Both the position numbers and the translations under genes were made by a program. A stretch of 64,000 nt of DNA from Streptomyces leeuwenhoekii (GTDB lineage: Bacteria; Actinomycetota; Actinomycetes; Streptomycetales; Streptomycetaceae), in contig NZ_LN831790.1 in assembly GCF_001013905.1 (NCBI RefSeq), positions 3,052,001 to 3,116,000 on the forward strand, given 5' to 3'. Below, piece after piece: positions 9,008-18,671 of this stretch. Below the pieces are notes generated by a model that was not told where the DNA came from, ran no database searches, and was given only the letters and a program-made list of their open reading frames with translations. The stretch's first letter is position 1. The number at the start of each line of letters is the position of its first letter.

Positions 9008-10306
9008 TTACCCAGCACCGGGGCGGGTCAGACCGCCCCGTGCCCACCGTCGCCGGTCCTGGCCGCCGTGTCCCGCGGGCTCCTGCCGGGACAGCACCCG
9101 GGCCAGCGACTCGACCACCTCGGGAGCGTAGTCGCCCGCGGGGGCCCGCCGCAGCTCCTCCAGGGCGGCCCGGTGGCCGCCCGGACCGGCGTCCCGCGCC
9201 TTCTCCTCGTAGGCGTTGACGGCCCGCACGATCCGGGCGGCCGGCGGCTGCTCCCCGCAGGGGTCGGCCTGCCGCTCGACCACCACGGCGACCTCGCAGC
9301 CCGCGCCGGTCCGGCGGACCACGGCGCCGCCGAGCAGCGCGATCCGCCGCTGCTCCGCCGCGGGCAGACAGGCGGTGGCCCCGGCGGGGACCGGGTCGAC
9401 CAGGCTGAGCTGGCCGATGTCGTGCATCAGGGCCGCGTACTCCAGCACCTTCAGCTCGGGGCCGGACAGTCCGAGGTCCCGGCCGACGGCCACCGCGAGC
9501 GCGGCGACGCGCCGGGCGTGCCCGGCCGGGGTGTATCCGGCGATCTCGGTGGCCCGGGCCAGGGAGGCGATGGTCTGCCGGTAGGTGGCGCGGACGGCGG
9601 CGTAGCGCCGGTGGGACAACTGGGCCAGTAACAGGGGCACGGAGAAGACGGGCAGCGCCCACAGCCCCACCACGGCGACCGCCAGCGCCATCACGGCGCC
9701 GGTCGCGCACACCGCGGAGGTGATGCCGGCCATGCCGCGCACCTCCTCGCGCAGCAGCGGCCCGAAGGGCCACCCGGTGCGCCGGTGGGCGCAGATCGCG
9801 GTGAGCAGGGTGTCGCACAGCGTGGCCAGGGCGAGCAGCGCGAGCAGCAGCAGGGCGTAGGCGGAGCCGCTCCAGCCGGCGAGGGCCCCCTGGTTGAACA
9901 TCGGCTGGAAACAGGCGGCGGCGAAGGCGACGGTGAGCACCCGCCGGGCCAGGTGGTCGCGGGTGCTCCCCTCCCCGCGGGCGACGTGCGGCACGCTGCC
10001 CAGCAGCGTGGCGGCGAGCACCACGGTGACGGCCTGGGCGACGCCGTGGTGCGTGGGCTGTCCGGCGTGGTCCCCGAGCAGCGCGTAGGAGAGCGCTCCG
10101 GCGGCGCCCAGCGGCGCGGTCTCCCGGACTTCGGCCGTGGGCCGCCGGGTGAGCTCACCGAGGGCGATGAGCCCGCCGAAGGCCAGCGCGACGGGCCGTT
10201 CCGCGAGGCCGGTGCGGACGGTGGCGCACAGGCAGAGCACCGCGACCACACCGGCGCAGATCCGGGCGACCGGGCAGAGCACGGAGGGCCGCAACGCCAG
10301 GGTCAT
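9008..10306 (-). CDS. membrane protein with degenerate HD-type phosphohydrolase domain
   Basis: 432 aa. The N-terminal about 230 residues contain several hydrophobic helices; the C-terminal domain begins near AGYTPAGHARRVAALA and keeps the HD doublet in LMHDIGQLSLVD, but the second HD-GYP block (HHExxDGxGYP) is gone: the equivalent stretch reads VVVERQADPCG. It looks like a paralogue of the gene at 10548 that has lost c-di-GMP phosphodiesterase residues, so it may bind nucleotide or regulate its neighbour rather than hydrolyse. ATG at 10306 has GGGGGC about 8 nt upstream. Such HD-domain pairs next to sigR-rsrA are found in other streptomycetes. Confidence 0.78.
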   Translation of the reverse strand: MTLALRPSVLCPVARICAGVVAVLCLCATVRTGLAERPVALAFGGLIALGELTRRPTAEVRETAPLGAAGALSYALLGDHAGQPTHHGVAQAVTVVLAATLLGSVPHVARGEGSTRDHLARRVLTVAFAAACFQPMFNQGALAGWSGSAYALLLLALLALATLCDTLLTAICAHRRTGWPFGPLLREEVRGMAGITSAVCATGAVMALAVAVVGLWALPVFSVPLLLAQLSHRRYAAVRATYRQTIASLARATEIAGYTPAGHARRVAALAVAVGRDLGLSGPELKVLEYAALMHDIGQLSLVDPVPAGATACLPAAEQRRIALLGGAVVRRTGAGCEVAVVVERQADPCGEQPPAARIVRAVNAYEEKARDAGPGGHRAALEELRRAPAGDYAPEVVESLARVLSRQEPAGHGGQDRRRWARGGLTRPGAG

Positions 10307-10547
10307 GGGCGTGCCCCCGGCCGTCGCACGGAGATCGCGGACCCGCGCGGGCACGGCTGCGCGGGCAGCCACCCGGCCACCCCCGCACGGCCGGCACCCG
10401 CCGCGGGAGCGCCGTGATCGCCCCGGGCACCACCGGCGCCACGGGGGCGGGCCCCGCGGTCCCCGGCAGCCGGACCGGGTTCCGGCGGCCGGACCGCCGA
10501 ACCCCTCGGCGCACCCGCGCCCGGCCGGTCCCGGGGGACGGGCGGCC

Positions 10548-11870
10548 TCATCGGCGGACCCCCGGCCCGCCCCGGACGGAGGGGCCGGGGGCCCCGGCCG
10601 GCGTGCGGCGGGTCTCCTCCGCGGTCACCGCCGGGTTCCACCCGCACCGCTCCAGCGCCCGGGCCAGTGCGGCGACCATCCGCGGATCGAACTGGGACCC
10701 CGCGCACCGCTCCAGCTCCGCCAGCGCGTCCGCGACCGGCCGGGCCCTGCGGTAGGAGCGGGTGGACGTCATCGCGTCGAACGCGTCGGCGACGGCCACC
10801 ACCCGGGCGCTCTCCGGGATCTGGCCCCCGGCGAGCCCGTAGGGGTAGCCGGTGCCGTCCAGCCGCTCGTGGTGGTGGAGGACGGCGGCCCGCGCCTCCT
10901 CCAGGAAACCGATGCCGCGCACCATCTCGTGCCCGTACTCGGGGTGCAGTTCGATCACCCGCCGCTCGTCGGGGGTGAGGGGTCCGTCCTTGGTGAGCAA
11001 CCGGGTCGGCACGCCGAGTTTGCCCACGTCGTGCAGGATGCCCGCGAAGCGCAGCATCTCCACGCGCTCGTCGTCCAGGCCCAGCTCGCGCGCGATCATC
11101 ATCGACGCCTGCCCGACCCGCTCGCTGTGCCCGCGCGTGTAGCCGTCCTTGATGTCGACGGCCTGCACCAGCGCGCGGATGGTGGCCTGGTGCGCGGCCC
11201 GCTCCCGGTGGTACTGGGCGAACGCCCACCAGGAGACGCCGACCGGCAGCAGCACCAGCAGCGCGGCGACGGGCCCGTACGGGCTGCGCCAGAGCACGGC
11301 CATCATCAGCCCGGCGAGCCCGTGCACGGCGACGGGCGGCAGGGAACGCAGGAAGAGTCCCCGCCACGCCCTGCGCGCCGGGACCCGGTCGGCCGCGACG
11401 AGCATCCCGCCGTCCAGCAGCGTCAGCACCAGGCAGAAGGCGAGCACCGCGGCCCCGGCCGGGGCGAGCGCGTAGGGGAAGTCGGGGTCCGCGACCGCGG
11501 CCCGGCCGCCCAGCGCCCCGTGCACCCGGGCGGCCACCCACACGGCGAGCGCCTGCCGGGCGGCCCGCCAGAGGCGGCGCGGGGCGGCGGGCGCCTGCTC
11601 GACCGGGGACAGCAGCGCCCCGGGCAGCGAGACGAGCGCGGCGGTGGCCGGCGGCAGCAGGAAGGCCGCGGCGAGCAGCACCGGGTAGCAGGGACCGGCG
11701 AAGCGGAACCGGGCGGCATACTCGCAGCCGGCGTAGAGGGCGGCGAGCAGGGTCACCGCCCACCACGGGGCCTTCCCCGCGGACAGCGGAGGCGGGACGA
11801 GCAGACAGGCCGGGACGGCGAGGGCGACACCGCAGACGTAGGCGTGGGCCCGTGCCGGTATCGCCTCCAT
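10548..11870 (-). CDS. membrane HD-GYP domain protein, probable c-di-GMP phosphodiesterase
   Basis: 440 aa: about six or seven N-terminal transmembrane helices (to about residue 215), then a full HD-GYP domain. Visible catalytic motifs are GHSERVGQ, ILHDVGKLGVP (HD), LHPEYGHEM, and HHERLDGTGYPYGL (the GYP signature), plus VAVADAFDAMTS. The family hydrolyses cyclic di-GMP, which in Streptomyces controls BldD and the timing of sporulation. The C-terminal tail is low-complexity Gly/Pro/Arg. A 241-bp gap separates it from the degenerate paralogue downstream, and rsrA lies 142 bp upstream of its start on the same strand. Confidence 0.85.
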   Translation of the reverse strand: MEAIPARAHAYVCGVALAVPACLLVPPPLSAGKAPWWAVTLLAALYAGCEYAARFRFAGPCYPVLLAAAFLLPPATAALVSLPGALLSPVEQAPAAPRRLWRAARQALAVWVAARVHGALGGRAAVADPDFPYALAPAGAAVLAFCLVLTLLDGGMLVAADRVPARRAWRGLFLRSLPPVAVHGLAGLMMAVLWRSPYGPVAALLVLLPVGVSWWAFAQYHRERAAHQATIRALVQAVDIKDGYTRGHSERVGQASMMIARELGLDDERVEMLRFAGILHDVGKLGVPTRLLTKDGPLTPDERRVIELHPEYGHEMVRGIGFLEEARAAVLHHHERLDGTGYPYGLAGGQIPESARVVAVADAFDAMTSTRSYRRARPVADALAELERCAGSQFDPRMVAALARALERCGWNPAVTAEETRRTPAGAPGPSVRGGPGVRR

Positions 11871-12012
11871 GAACTCCTCCCCGGCCGTCTCCGTCAGGCA
11901 TCGGAGCCTAGGACGACCGGAGAGGGGGACGCGGGCCGACGACCCGCATTACTTCGTTCGGGTGAAGGTCCGCTCTGGGGGGCGCGGCGGGCGGCCCCCC
12001 GGTGGAGGAGTG

Positions 12013-12335
12013 TCAGGACTCCTGCGAGGCGGGCGGCGGGGAGGCCGGCGGCGCCGCCGTGACGTCGTGCTCGGGGACCGCCTGGCCGGAGCGGATCAGC
12101 TCGATCCGCCCCATGACCTTGGCCCTCAGGTCGCCCGGCACGTCGTCATGGCCGCAGCACCGCTTGACCAGCTTCTTCACGGCCTGCTCCAGCCCGTACT
12201 TCTCCAGGCAGGGCGAGCACTCCTCGAAGTGGTGCTCGAACTTCGAGCACTCGACATCCGGCATCTCACGGTCGAGGAACTCGTAGAGATGATCGAGGAT
12301 CTCGCTGCACTCCGTCTCGTGCGGCTCTCCGCAGC

Positions 12336-12339
<4 letters not shown>
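12013..12339 (-). CDS. rsrA: zinc-binding anti-sigma factor RsrA (redox switch for sigma-R)
   Basis: 108-aa ZAS-family anti-sigma factor that holds sigma-R while reduced and zinc-bound, and releases it on disulfide stress. The zinc ligands known for RsrA, Cys11, His37, Cys41 and Cys44, are at exactly these positions here ([16 protein letters not shown]), and the CC pair at 61-62 is also present. The ATG overlaps the sigR stop by 4 bp (ATGA), giving translational coupling that matches anti-sigma to sigma levels. The C-terminal about 15 residues are a Pro/Ala tail of no obvious function. Confidence 0.97.
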
Positions 12340-13019
<680 letters not shown>

Positions 13020-13318
13020 CTCCTCCAAAGCTGTCGCGAGACCGAGTCCGGCCCCGCTCGTTTCGGAGGATAGACGACCTGTGGTCGACGGTGCTTGCCG
13101 ATCCGGTCCGCCCACCGCCCGGGCGGGGGCGGTCCGCGCCGCGGTCAGCACCGTCCAGTCCAGGCCGGCGCGGCTGCCGCGGCCGGTATCGGACTCTGCC
13201 GGGCGCAGCCCTTCCACGGAGTAGTGGGGGGAGACGGGCGGGCAGAAGGTGGAACCCATGCGGCGGACTTCCTCTCCTACGACGTCGGTGCCGGCACCCC
13301 GGCACGCACGTCCGCCTC

Positions 13319-13344
13319 AACAGCCGCCGCGGGCGGGTCATTCC
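13319..13344 (-). promoter_or_regulatory. sigma-R promoter of sigR-rsrA (GGAAT-N18-GTT)
   Basis: On the minus strand GGAAT (13344-13340) is followed after exactly 18 bases by GTT (13321-13319), the consensus recognised by sigma-R. Predicted transcription start is about 13312, which includes ATG 13259 in the mRNA, so this would be the autoregulated stress promoter. It sits in the short space after the hydrolase stop codon. Confidence 0.88.
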
Positions 13345-13351
13345 CGCGCCG

Positions 13352-14071
13352 TCACCCGAGTGACGCGGTCCACGTGACGACGGCCGCGGTGACGGCCGCG
13401 AGGGCCTCCTGCTGGGTGACGGCCGCCCGTTTCGGCACGGCGAAGCCGTGATCGCCGTGCGCCACCTCGACCAGTTCGTACGGCCCGGCGGGGAACTCCT
13501 CCGGCCTGCCGAACGGGTCGTTGCCGCCCTGGACGACCAGGGTGGGCACGCCCGTGCCGAGCAGTTCGTCCGCGCGGGACTTCTCGGGCCTGCCCGGCGG
13601 GTGGAGCGGGAAGGAGAGGGCGAGGACGGCGCGGGCGCCGAGCTCGGTGGCGGTGCGGCAGGCGACGCGGGCCCCGGCACTGCGTCCGCCGGAGATCACC
13701 GGCAGGCCGGGCGCGGTGAGCGCGGGCCACACACCGCGCCAGCCGGTGTCCAGCGTCTTGGGCGCGGGCGCCACCTTCTTCCCGGCCACCCGCCAGGGCT
13801 GCTCGACGAGGGCGACGGTGACGCCGTGGCCGGGCAGCGCCGCCGCCAGCGCCGTGAGGTCACGGGCCTCGATGCCGCCGCCCGCGCCATGACCGACGGC
13901 GAGGACGAGCCGGGCTCCGGCGGCCCGGTGCCAGGTGACGCGGGCGGGCCCGGCGTCCGTGTCGAGGGTCTGGGTGGTCACGCCGGTCACGCCGGTCGCG
14001 CCGGACTCGGGGGTCACGGGGGTCTCGGCGGTCTCTGCCGTCTCGTGGGTCTCGTGCGTCTGGGGGCTCAC
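13352..14071 (-). CDS. alpha/beta-hydrolase family protein (KANL3/Tex30-like)
   Basis: 239 aa. The core looks like a small alpha/beta hydrolase: VLAVGHGAGGG near the oxyanion loop, ISGGRSAGARVA as the nucleophile elbow (Ser), VPTLVVQGGNDPFG with the acid residue, and VAHGDHGF with the histidine. The first about 35 residues are a Thr/Glu/Val-rich repeat (HETHETAETAETPVTP) encoded by near-repeating triplets, so the true start may lie downstream of GTG 14071. Substrate unknown. One base separates it from the SRAP gene upstream, suggesting an operon, and the sigR promoter begins 7 bp after its stop. Confidence 0.72.
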   Translation of the reverse strand: MSPQTHETHETAETAETPVTPESGATGVTGVTTQTLDTDAGPARVTWHRAAGARLVLAVGHGAGGGIEARDLTALAAALPGHGVTVALVEQPWRVAGKKVAPAPKTLDTGWRGVWPALTAPGLPVISGGRSAGARVACRTATELGARAVLALSFPLHPPGRPEKSRADELLGTGVPTLVVQGGNDPFGRPEEFPAGPYELVEVAHGDHGFAVPKRAAVTQQEALAAVTAAVVTWTASLG

Positions 14072-14072
14072 G

Positions 14073-14891
14073 TCAGAACAGTGTGCCCTCCTCCGGCGCC
14101 GCCAGCTCCTTCAGCAGCTCCGGGCCGTTGTTGCGGACGTTGCTGACGGCCGTGGAGACGGGGTGGGCCCGCATCAGCCCGGGGGGCGGCGGTGCCAGCA
14201 GCGACCGCAGCTCGCCGGGGTCCGTGCGGGCCGGGTCCAGCCACGCGTCCCAGCGGTCGGGGGTGAGCATCAGCGGCATCCGGGGGTGGATGTCGGCGAG
14301 CGAGGCGGGGCCCTCGGGCGGTGCGGCGGCGAGCGGTGTGGTCTCCGCCTCGGTGGTGATCACCGAGCACGTCACCCACCAGGCCTGGGGGTGGTCGTCC
14401 GGCAGCGTCTTGTCCCGCCAGAACTCGTACAGTCCCGCCATCGCGAACACCGACCCGTCGGCCGGTGTGACGAAGTACGGCTGCTTGCGGGGCCGCTTCC
14501 GCTTCCCCTCCACCTCCAGCTCCCGCTCCTGCTTGCCGGTGACCCACTCGTAGTAGCCGTCGGCGGGCAGGATGCAGCGCCGGGCGGCGAAGGCGCGGCG
14601 GTACGACGGCTTCTCGTGGACGGTCTCGGCGCGCGCGTTGATCATGCGGGCGGCGCCCTCGGGCGTCCGGGACCAGGAGGGGACGAGCCCCCACTTCAGC
14701 CTGCGCAGCTGGCGAACCGGCCGCGGGTCGGGCGCGTCCTTCACAGGGCGGTCCAGGACGGCGAGGACCTCCTTGGTGGGCGCGACGTTGTAGTCGGGCT
14801 CCACCAGGGTCTCCGCCGGCTCCCACTTCTCTATTTCAAAGATTTCTGCGAGATCCTCGGGGCTGCGACTCGCTGCGTACCGTCCGCACAT
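14073..14891 (-). CDS. SOS response-associated peptidase (SRAP/HMCES/YedK family)
   Basis: 272 aa. SRAP proteins form a covalent thiazolidine crosslink to abasic sites in single-stranded DNA through Cys2, protecting them. Seen: MCGRY at the N-terminus (catalytic Cys2 after Met removal), NVAPT, WGLVPSW, INARAET, RRCILPADGYYEW (active-site Glu) and HPRMPLML (active-site His). ATG 14891 is required to expose Cys2; the longer frame to 14939 is therefore rejected. The actinobacterial proteins have the Arg/Lys-rich insert seen here about residue 130-140. It is transcribed divergently from the M50 gene. Confidence 0.93.
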   Translation of the reverse strand: MCGRYAASRSPEDLAEIFEIEKWEPAETLVEPDYNVAPTKEVLAVLDRPVKDAPDPRPVRQLRRLKWGLVPSWSRTPEGAARMINARAETVHEKPSYRRAFAARRCILPADGYYEWVTGKQERELEVEGKRKRPRKQPYFVTPADGSVFAMAGLYEFWRDKTLPDDHPQAWWVTCSVITTEAETTPLAAAPPEGPASLADIHPRMPLMLTPDRWDAWLDPARTDPGELRSLLAPPPPGLMRAHPVSTAVSNVRNNGPELLKELAAPEEGTLF

Positions 14892-14941
14892 GCGGGCAAC
14901 ACTGCCAGATTCCGTGCGACCGGGAGGGGCCCCCACCACTT

Positions 14942-15664
14942 ATGCACAGCACCGCATCGGCGTCACTCGCCTCCTTCTGGGACGAGCTGTCGGGCACCCA
15001 GCCGGGCCCCGAGCCGTGGGTGGTGATCGCGGCGCTCGTCGCCGCGTTCGCCGTCGTCGCACCGCACCGCGTGTGGCGGGTGGCGCGCAACGCCGTCACC
15101 ATCGCGCACGAGGGCGGGCACGGGCTGGTGGCCCTGCTCACCGGCCGTACGCTGACCGGGATCCGCCTGCACTCCGACACCAGCGGCCTGACCGTCAGCC
15201 GGGGCAAGCCGCACGGCCTGGGCATGATCCTCACCGCCGCCGCCGGTTACACCGCTCCCCCGCTGCTCGGCCTGGGCGGCGCCGCCCTGCTCGCCACCGG
15301 ACGGATCACCCTGCTGCTGTGGGTGGCGACGGCCCTGCTCGCCGCCATGCTGGTGATGATCCGCAACGCCTACGGTGTGCTCACCGTGGTCCTCACCGGC
15401 GCCCTCTTCCTGCTGGTCTCCTGGCTGACGGGGCCGCAGGTGCAGGCGGCGTTCGCCTACGCGGCGGTGTGGTTCCTGCTGCTCGGCGGGGTGCGTCCGG
15501 GCTTCGAGCTCCAGGTCAAGCGGTCCCGCGGGCAGGCCGGCGACTCGGACGCGGACCAGCTCGCCCGGCTCACGCACGCCCCGGCGGGGGTGTGGCTGTT
15601 CCTGTTCCACACGGTGTCGCTGTGCTCGCTGATCGGCGGAGGACGCTGGCTGCTGGGGCTGTGA
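14942..15664 (+). CDS. M50-family membrane zinc metalloprotease-like protein
   Basis: 240 aa, mostly hydrophobic with about six membrane helices. HEGGH at residues 56-60 is an HExxH-type zinc motif inside a hydrophobic segment, as in M50 (site-2-protease) proteins. The usual second motif (LDG) is not obvious, fitting the short M50B-like actinobacterial subgroup. Could cleave a membrane-bound regulator; target unknown. ATG 14942 has GGGAGGGG about 13 nt upstream. It is followed after 174 bp by aroA. Confidence 0.7.
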   Translation: MHSTASASLASFWDELSGTQPGPEPWVVIAALVAAFAVVAPHRVWRVARNAVTIAHEGGHGLVALLTGRTLTGIRLHSDTSGLTVSRGKPHGLGMILTAAAGYTAPPLLGLGGAALLATGRITLLLWVATALLAAMLVMIRNAYGVLTVVLTGALFLLVSWLTGPQVQAAFAYAAVWFLLLGGVRPGFELQVKRSRGQAGDSDADQLARLTHAPAGVWLFLFHTVSLCSLIGGGRWLLGL

Positions 15665-15838
15665 CCCGGGGCGCGCGGCTCCCCCGGGCGCGGTGCAGCG
15701 ATCCATCCTCCGCGCATACGCACGGCAATGTCCCTGCCCCTCCCTGTCTGCCCCTGTCTGTCCTTGTCATTGTTTCGCTCGGGTTTCGCCGCATTTGATC
15801 AAGATCTCCGGTCAGGACCAGCCATTAAAGTGGGGCCC

Positions 15839-17164
15839 ATGACCGTGAACCCCGCAGACACCGCCCTCTGGCCCGCCCCGCACGCGAGCGGAGCCGTCGA
15901 CGCGACGGTCCACGTGCCGGGGTCCAAATCGGTCACCAACCGCGCCCTGGTGCTGGCCGCGCTCGCCTCCGAGCCGGGCTGGCTGCGCCGCCCGCTGCGC
16001 TCCCGCGACACCCTGCTGATGGCCGGTGCCCTGCGCGCGATGGGCGTCGGCATCGAGGAGGGCGTCGGCCCGGACGGCACCGGCGAGGCGTGGCGCGTGA
16101 TCCCGGCGGGCCTGCGCGGTCCGGCCACGGTCGACGTCGGCAACGCGGGCACGGTCATGCGCTTCCTGCCGCCGGTCGCCGCGCTCGCCGACGGCCCGGT
16201 CCGCTTCGACGGCGACCCCCGTTCCTACGAGCGCCCCCTGCACGGCGTCATCGACGCCCTGCGTGCCCTGGGCGCCCGGATCGACGACGACGGGCGCGGC
16301 GCGCTGCCGATGACCGTGCACGGCAGCGGCGCCCTGGACGGCGGCCCGGTCGCGGTCGACGCGTCGTCGTCGTCGCAGTTCGTCTCCGCGCTGCTGCTGT
16401 CCGGACCCCGCTTCAACCAGGGCGTCGAGGTCCGCCACACCGGCGCCGCCCTGCCCTCCATGCCGCACATCCGGATGACGGTCGACATGCTGCGCGCGGT
16501 CGGCGCCCAGGTGGACACGCCCGAGTCGGGCGGCGAGCCGAACGTCTGGCGGGTGACGCCGGGCGCCCTGCTCGGCCGGGACCTGACGATCGAGCCGGAT
16601 CTGTCCAACGCCCAGCCCTTCCTCGCGGCGGCGCTGGTGACCGGCGGCCGGGTCGTGATCCCGGACTGGCCGGCCAGGACCACCCAGCCCGGTGACCGGC
16701 TGCGCGAGATCTTCACCGAGATGGGCGGTTCCTGCCGGCTGACCGACTACGGCCTGGTCTTCACCGGGTCCGGCGCGATCCACGGCATCGACGTGGACCT
16801 GAGCGAGGTCGGCGAGCTCACCCCGGGCATCGCGGCCGTCGCCGCCCTCGCGGACTCCCCCTCGACCCTGCGCGGCGTGGCGCACCTGCGTCTGCACGAG
16901 ACGGACCGCCTGGCCGCGCTCACCAAGGAGATCAACGAGCTCGGCGGCGATGTGACGGAGACCGCCGACGGCCTGCACATCCGCCCGCGACCGCTGCACG
17001 GCGGGGTCTTCCACACCTACGAGGACCACCGCATGGCCACCGCCGGCGCGATCATCGGCCTGGCGGTCGAGGGGGTCCGGATCGAGAACGTGGCCACGAC
17101 GGCGAAGACCCTGCCGGACTTCCCCGAACTGTGGACCGGGATGCTCGGGAGCGACAGGGCGTAG
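15839..17164 (+). CDS. aroA: 3-phosphoshikimate 1-carboxyvinyltransferase (EPSP synthase)
   Basis: 441 aa. Joins shikimate-3-phosphate and phosphoenolpyruvate to make EPSP in aromatic amino-acid synthesis. Seen: [16 protein letters not shown] (S3P/PEP-binding Lys-Ser), [12 protein letters not shown] (the glyphosate-contact loop), [12 protein letters not shown], and [15 protein letters not shown] with YEDHRMA near the C-terminus. ATG 15839 has GGGG 4-7 nt upstream; an AT-rich block TTAAAGT directly upstream could place a -10 so near that the message is almost leaderless. A small gap (11 bp) to rsgA suggests an operon. Confidence 0.96.
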   Translation: MTVNPADTALWPAPHASGAVDATVHVPGSKSVTNRALVLAALASEPGWLRRPLRSRDTLLMAGALRAMGVGIEEGVGPDGTGEAWRVIPAGLRGPATVDVGNAGTVMRFLPPVAALADGPVRFDGDPRSYERPLHGVIDALRALGARIDDDGRGALPMTVHGSGALDGGPVAVDASSSSQFVSALLLSGPRFNQGVEVRHTGAALPSMPHIRMTVDMLRAVGAQVDTPESGGEPNVWRVTPGALLGRDLTIEPDLSNAQPFLAAALVTGGRVVIPDWPARTTQPGDRLREIFTEMGGSCRLTDYGLVFTGSGAIHGIDVDLSEVGELTPGIAAVAALADSPSTLRGVAHLRLHETDRLAALTKEINELGGDVTETADGLHIRPRPLHGGVFHTYEDHRMATAGAIIGLAVEGVRIENVATTAKTLPDFPELWTGMLGSDRA

Positions 17165-17175
17165 GGGGCGAGGCC

Positions 17176-18186
17176 ATGCGCCGCTACGGCAAGCACACCG
17201 ACGAGGACGACATCCGCAGCCGCCCGGGGCGGCGGAACACCCGGCCGCGCACCAGCATCCGGCCCAAGCACGAGGACGCCGCCGAGGGCCTGGTCCTCAC
17301 CGTCGACCGGGGCCGGCTGACCTGCCTGGTGGACGACCGGACCGTGATGGCGATGAAGGCCCGCGAGCTGGGCCGCAAGGCGGCCGTCGTGGGCGACCGG
17401 GTGGCCCTGGTCGGCGACCTGTCCGGCAGGAAGGACACCCTCGCCCGCATCGTCCGCATCGAGGAGCGGACCTCCGTCCTGCGCCGCACGGCGGACGACG
17501 ACGACCCCTACGAGCGCGTGGTCGTCGCCAACGCCGACCAGCTCGCCATCGTCACCGCCCTCGCCGACCCCGAGCCGCGTCCCCGCCTGATCGACCGCTG
17601 CCTGGTCGCGGCGTACGACGGCGGCCTCACCCCGCTGCTGGTCATGACCAAGTCCGACCTCGCCCCGCCGGACGAGCTGCTGGAGCTGTACGGCGCGCTG
17701 GACATCCCCTACGTCGTCACCAGCCGCGAGGAGCTGGAGAACGGCGATGCGGCGGACCGGGTGCGCGAGCATCTGGCCGGCAAGGTCACGGCCTTCGTCG
17801 GCCACTCGGGCGTCGGCAAGACCACCCTGGTCAACGCGCTGGTACCGGAAGAGCGCCGGCGCATCACGGGGCATGTGAACGCGGTGACGGGCCGTGGCCG
17901 CCACACGACGACGTCGGCGCTCGCGCTGCCGCTGGCGGGCGCGGGGGGCTGGGTGGTCGACACCCCGGGGGTGCGGTCCTTCGGGCTCGCCCACGTCGAT
18001 CCGTCCCGGGTGATCCACGCCTTCCCCGACCTGGAGCCGGGCACGGAGGGCTGCCCCCGCGCGTGCAGCCACGACGAGCCGGACTGCGCCCTGGACCAGT
18101 GGGTGGCCGACGGCCACGCCGATCCGGCGCGGCTGTACTCGCTGCGCCGGCTGCTGGCCACGCGGGAGCACACGGAAGGCGACTGA
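17176..18186 (+). CDS. rsgA: ribosome small-subunit-dependent GTPase RsgA
   Basis: 336-aa circularly permuted GTPase that helps 30S subunit maturation. Order seen: OB-fold N-terminus (about 35-105), G4-type TKSD, then G1 GHSGVGKTTLVNAL, G2/G3 HTTTS and DTPGV, and a C-terminal zinc motif CPRACSHDEPDC. ATG 17176 follows GGGGGCGAGG and starts 11 bp after aroA. The N-terminus is unusually basic (RRPGRRNTRPRTSIRP), which could contact rRNA. Confidence 0.94.
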   Translation: MRRYGKHTDEDDIRSRPGRRNTRPRTSIRPKHEDAAEGLVLTVDRGRLTCLVDDRTVMAMKARELGRKAAVVGDRVALVGDLSGRKDTLARIVRIEERTSVLRRTADDDDPYERVVVANADQLAIVTALADPEPRPRLIDRCLVAAYDGGLTPLLVMTKSDLAPPDELLELYGALDIPYVVTSREELENGDAADRVREHLAGKVTAFVGHSGVGKTTLVNALVPEERRRITGHVNAVTGRGRHTTTSALALPLAGAGGWVVDTPGVRSFGLAHVDPSRVIHAFPDLEPGTEGCPRACSHDEPDCALDQWVADGHADPARLYSLRRLLATREHTEGD

Positions 18187-18321
18187 CGTCCGCGTTGTTT
18201 GCCGTGCCCAGGGGCAGGTAAGTGCATAATCGCACCGAGCCGGACCCCAAGCCCGACCAGAGTCCGACAAAGCGGTCACATGACGTCGGAACGCCGACAC
18301 GGGGACACAGGAGGACGACAC

Positions 18322-18645
18322 ATGGCGTGGCTGCTGGTCGTAGTGGCCGGGTTGCTGGAGACGGGTTTCGCCGTGTGTCTGAAGCTGTCGCACGGCTTCA
18401 CCCGGCTGTGGCCGACGGTCGCCTTCGCGGCCTTCGCCCTGGGCAGTTTCGGCCTGCTGACGCTCTCTCTGAAGAAGCTCGACGTCGGCCCGGCCTACGC
18501 GGTGTGGACCGGCATCGGCGCGGCGGGCACCGCCATCTACGGCATGGTGTTCCTTGGTGATCTGGTCTCCACCCTCAAGATCATCTCGATCAGCCTGGTG
18601 ATCATCGGCGTGATCGGCCTCCAGCTTTCCGGCTCGGCGCAGTAG
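18322..18645 (+). CDS. small multidrug resistance (SugE/Gdx subfamily) exporter
   Basis: 107 aa, four transmembrane helices, dimeric proton antiporter family. The essential glutamate is Glu13 in AGLLETGFAVCLKLSHGF, and the helix-3 motif GPAYAVWTGIGAAGTAIYG is typical of the SugE/Gdx branch, whose members export guanidinium or small cations. AGGAGG at 18308-18313 is a strong ribosome site 8 nt before the ATG. A TetR gene converges on it with 26 bp between stops and is a plausible regulator. A short inverted repeat (18285-18298) lies in the leader. Confidence 0.88.
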   Translation: MAWLLVVVAGLLETGFAVCLKLSHGFTRLWPTVAFAAFALGSFGLLTLSLKKLDVGPAYAVWTGIGAAGTAIYGMVFLGDLVSTLKIISISLVIIGVIGLQLSGSAQ

Positions 18646-18671
18646 CCGGTGCCGCGGCAGGCACAGCGGCC

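Noticed and set aside
10307..10547. Small gene between the two HD-domain proteins
   Set aside because: Frames there are Pro/Arg shadows without ribosome sites or motifs.
18187..18321. Guanidine-II riboswitch ahead of the SugE-like exporter
   Set aside because: Only one small hairpin (18285-18298) with loop AACG; the required pair of ACGR-loop hairpins is not present.
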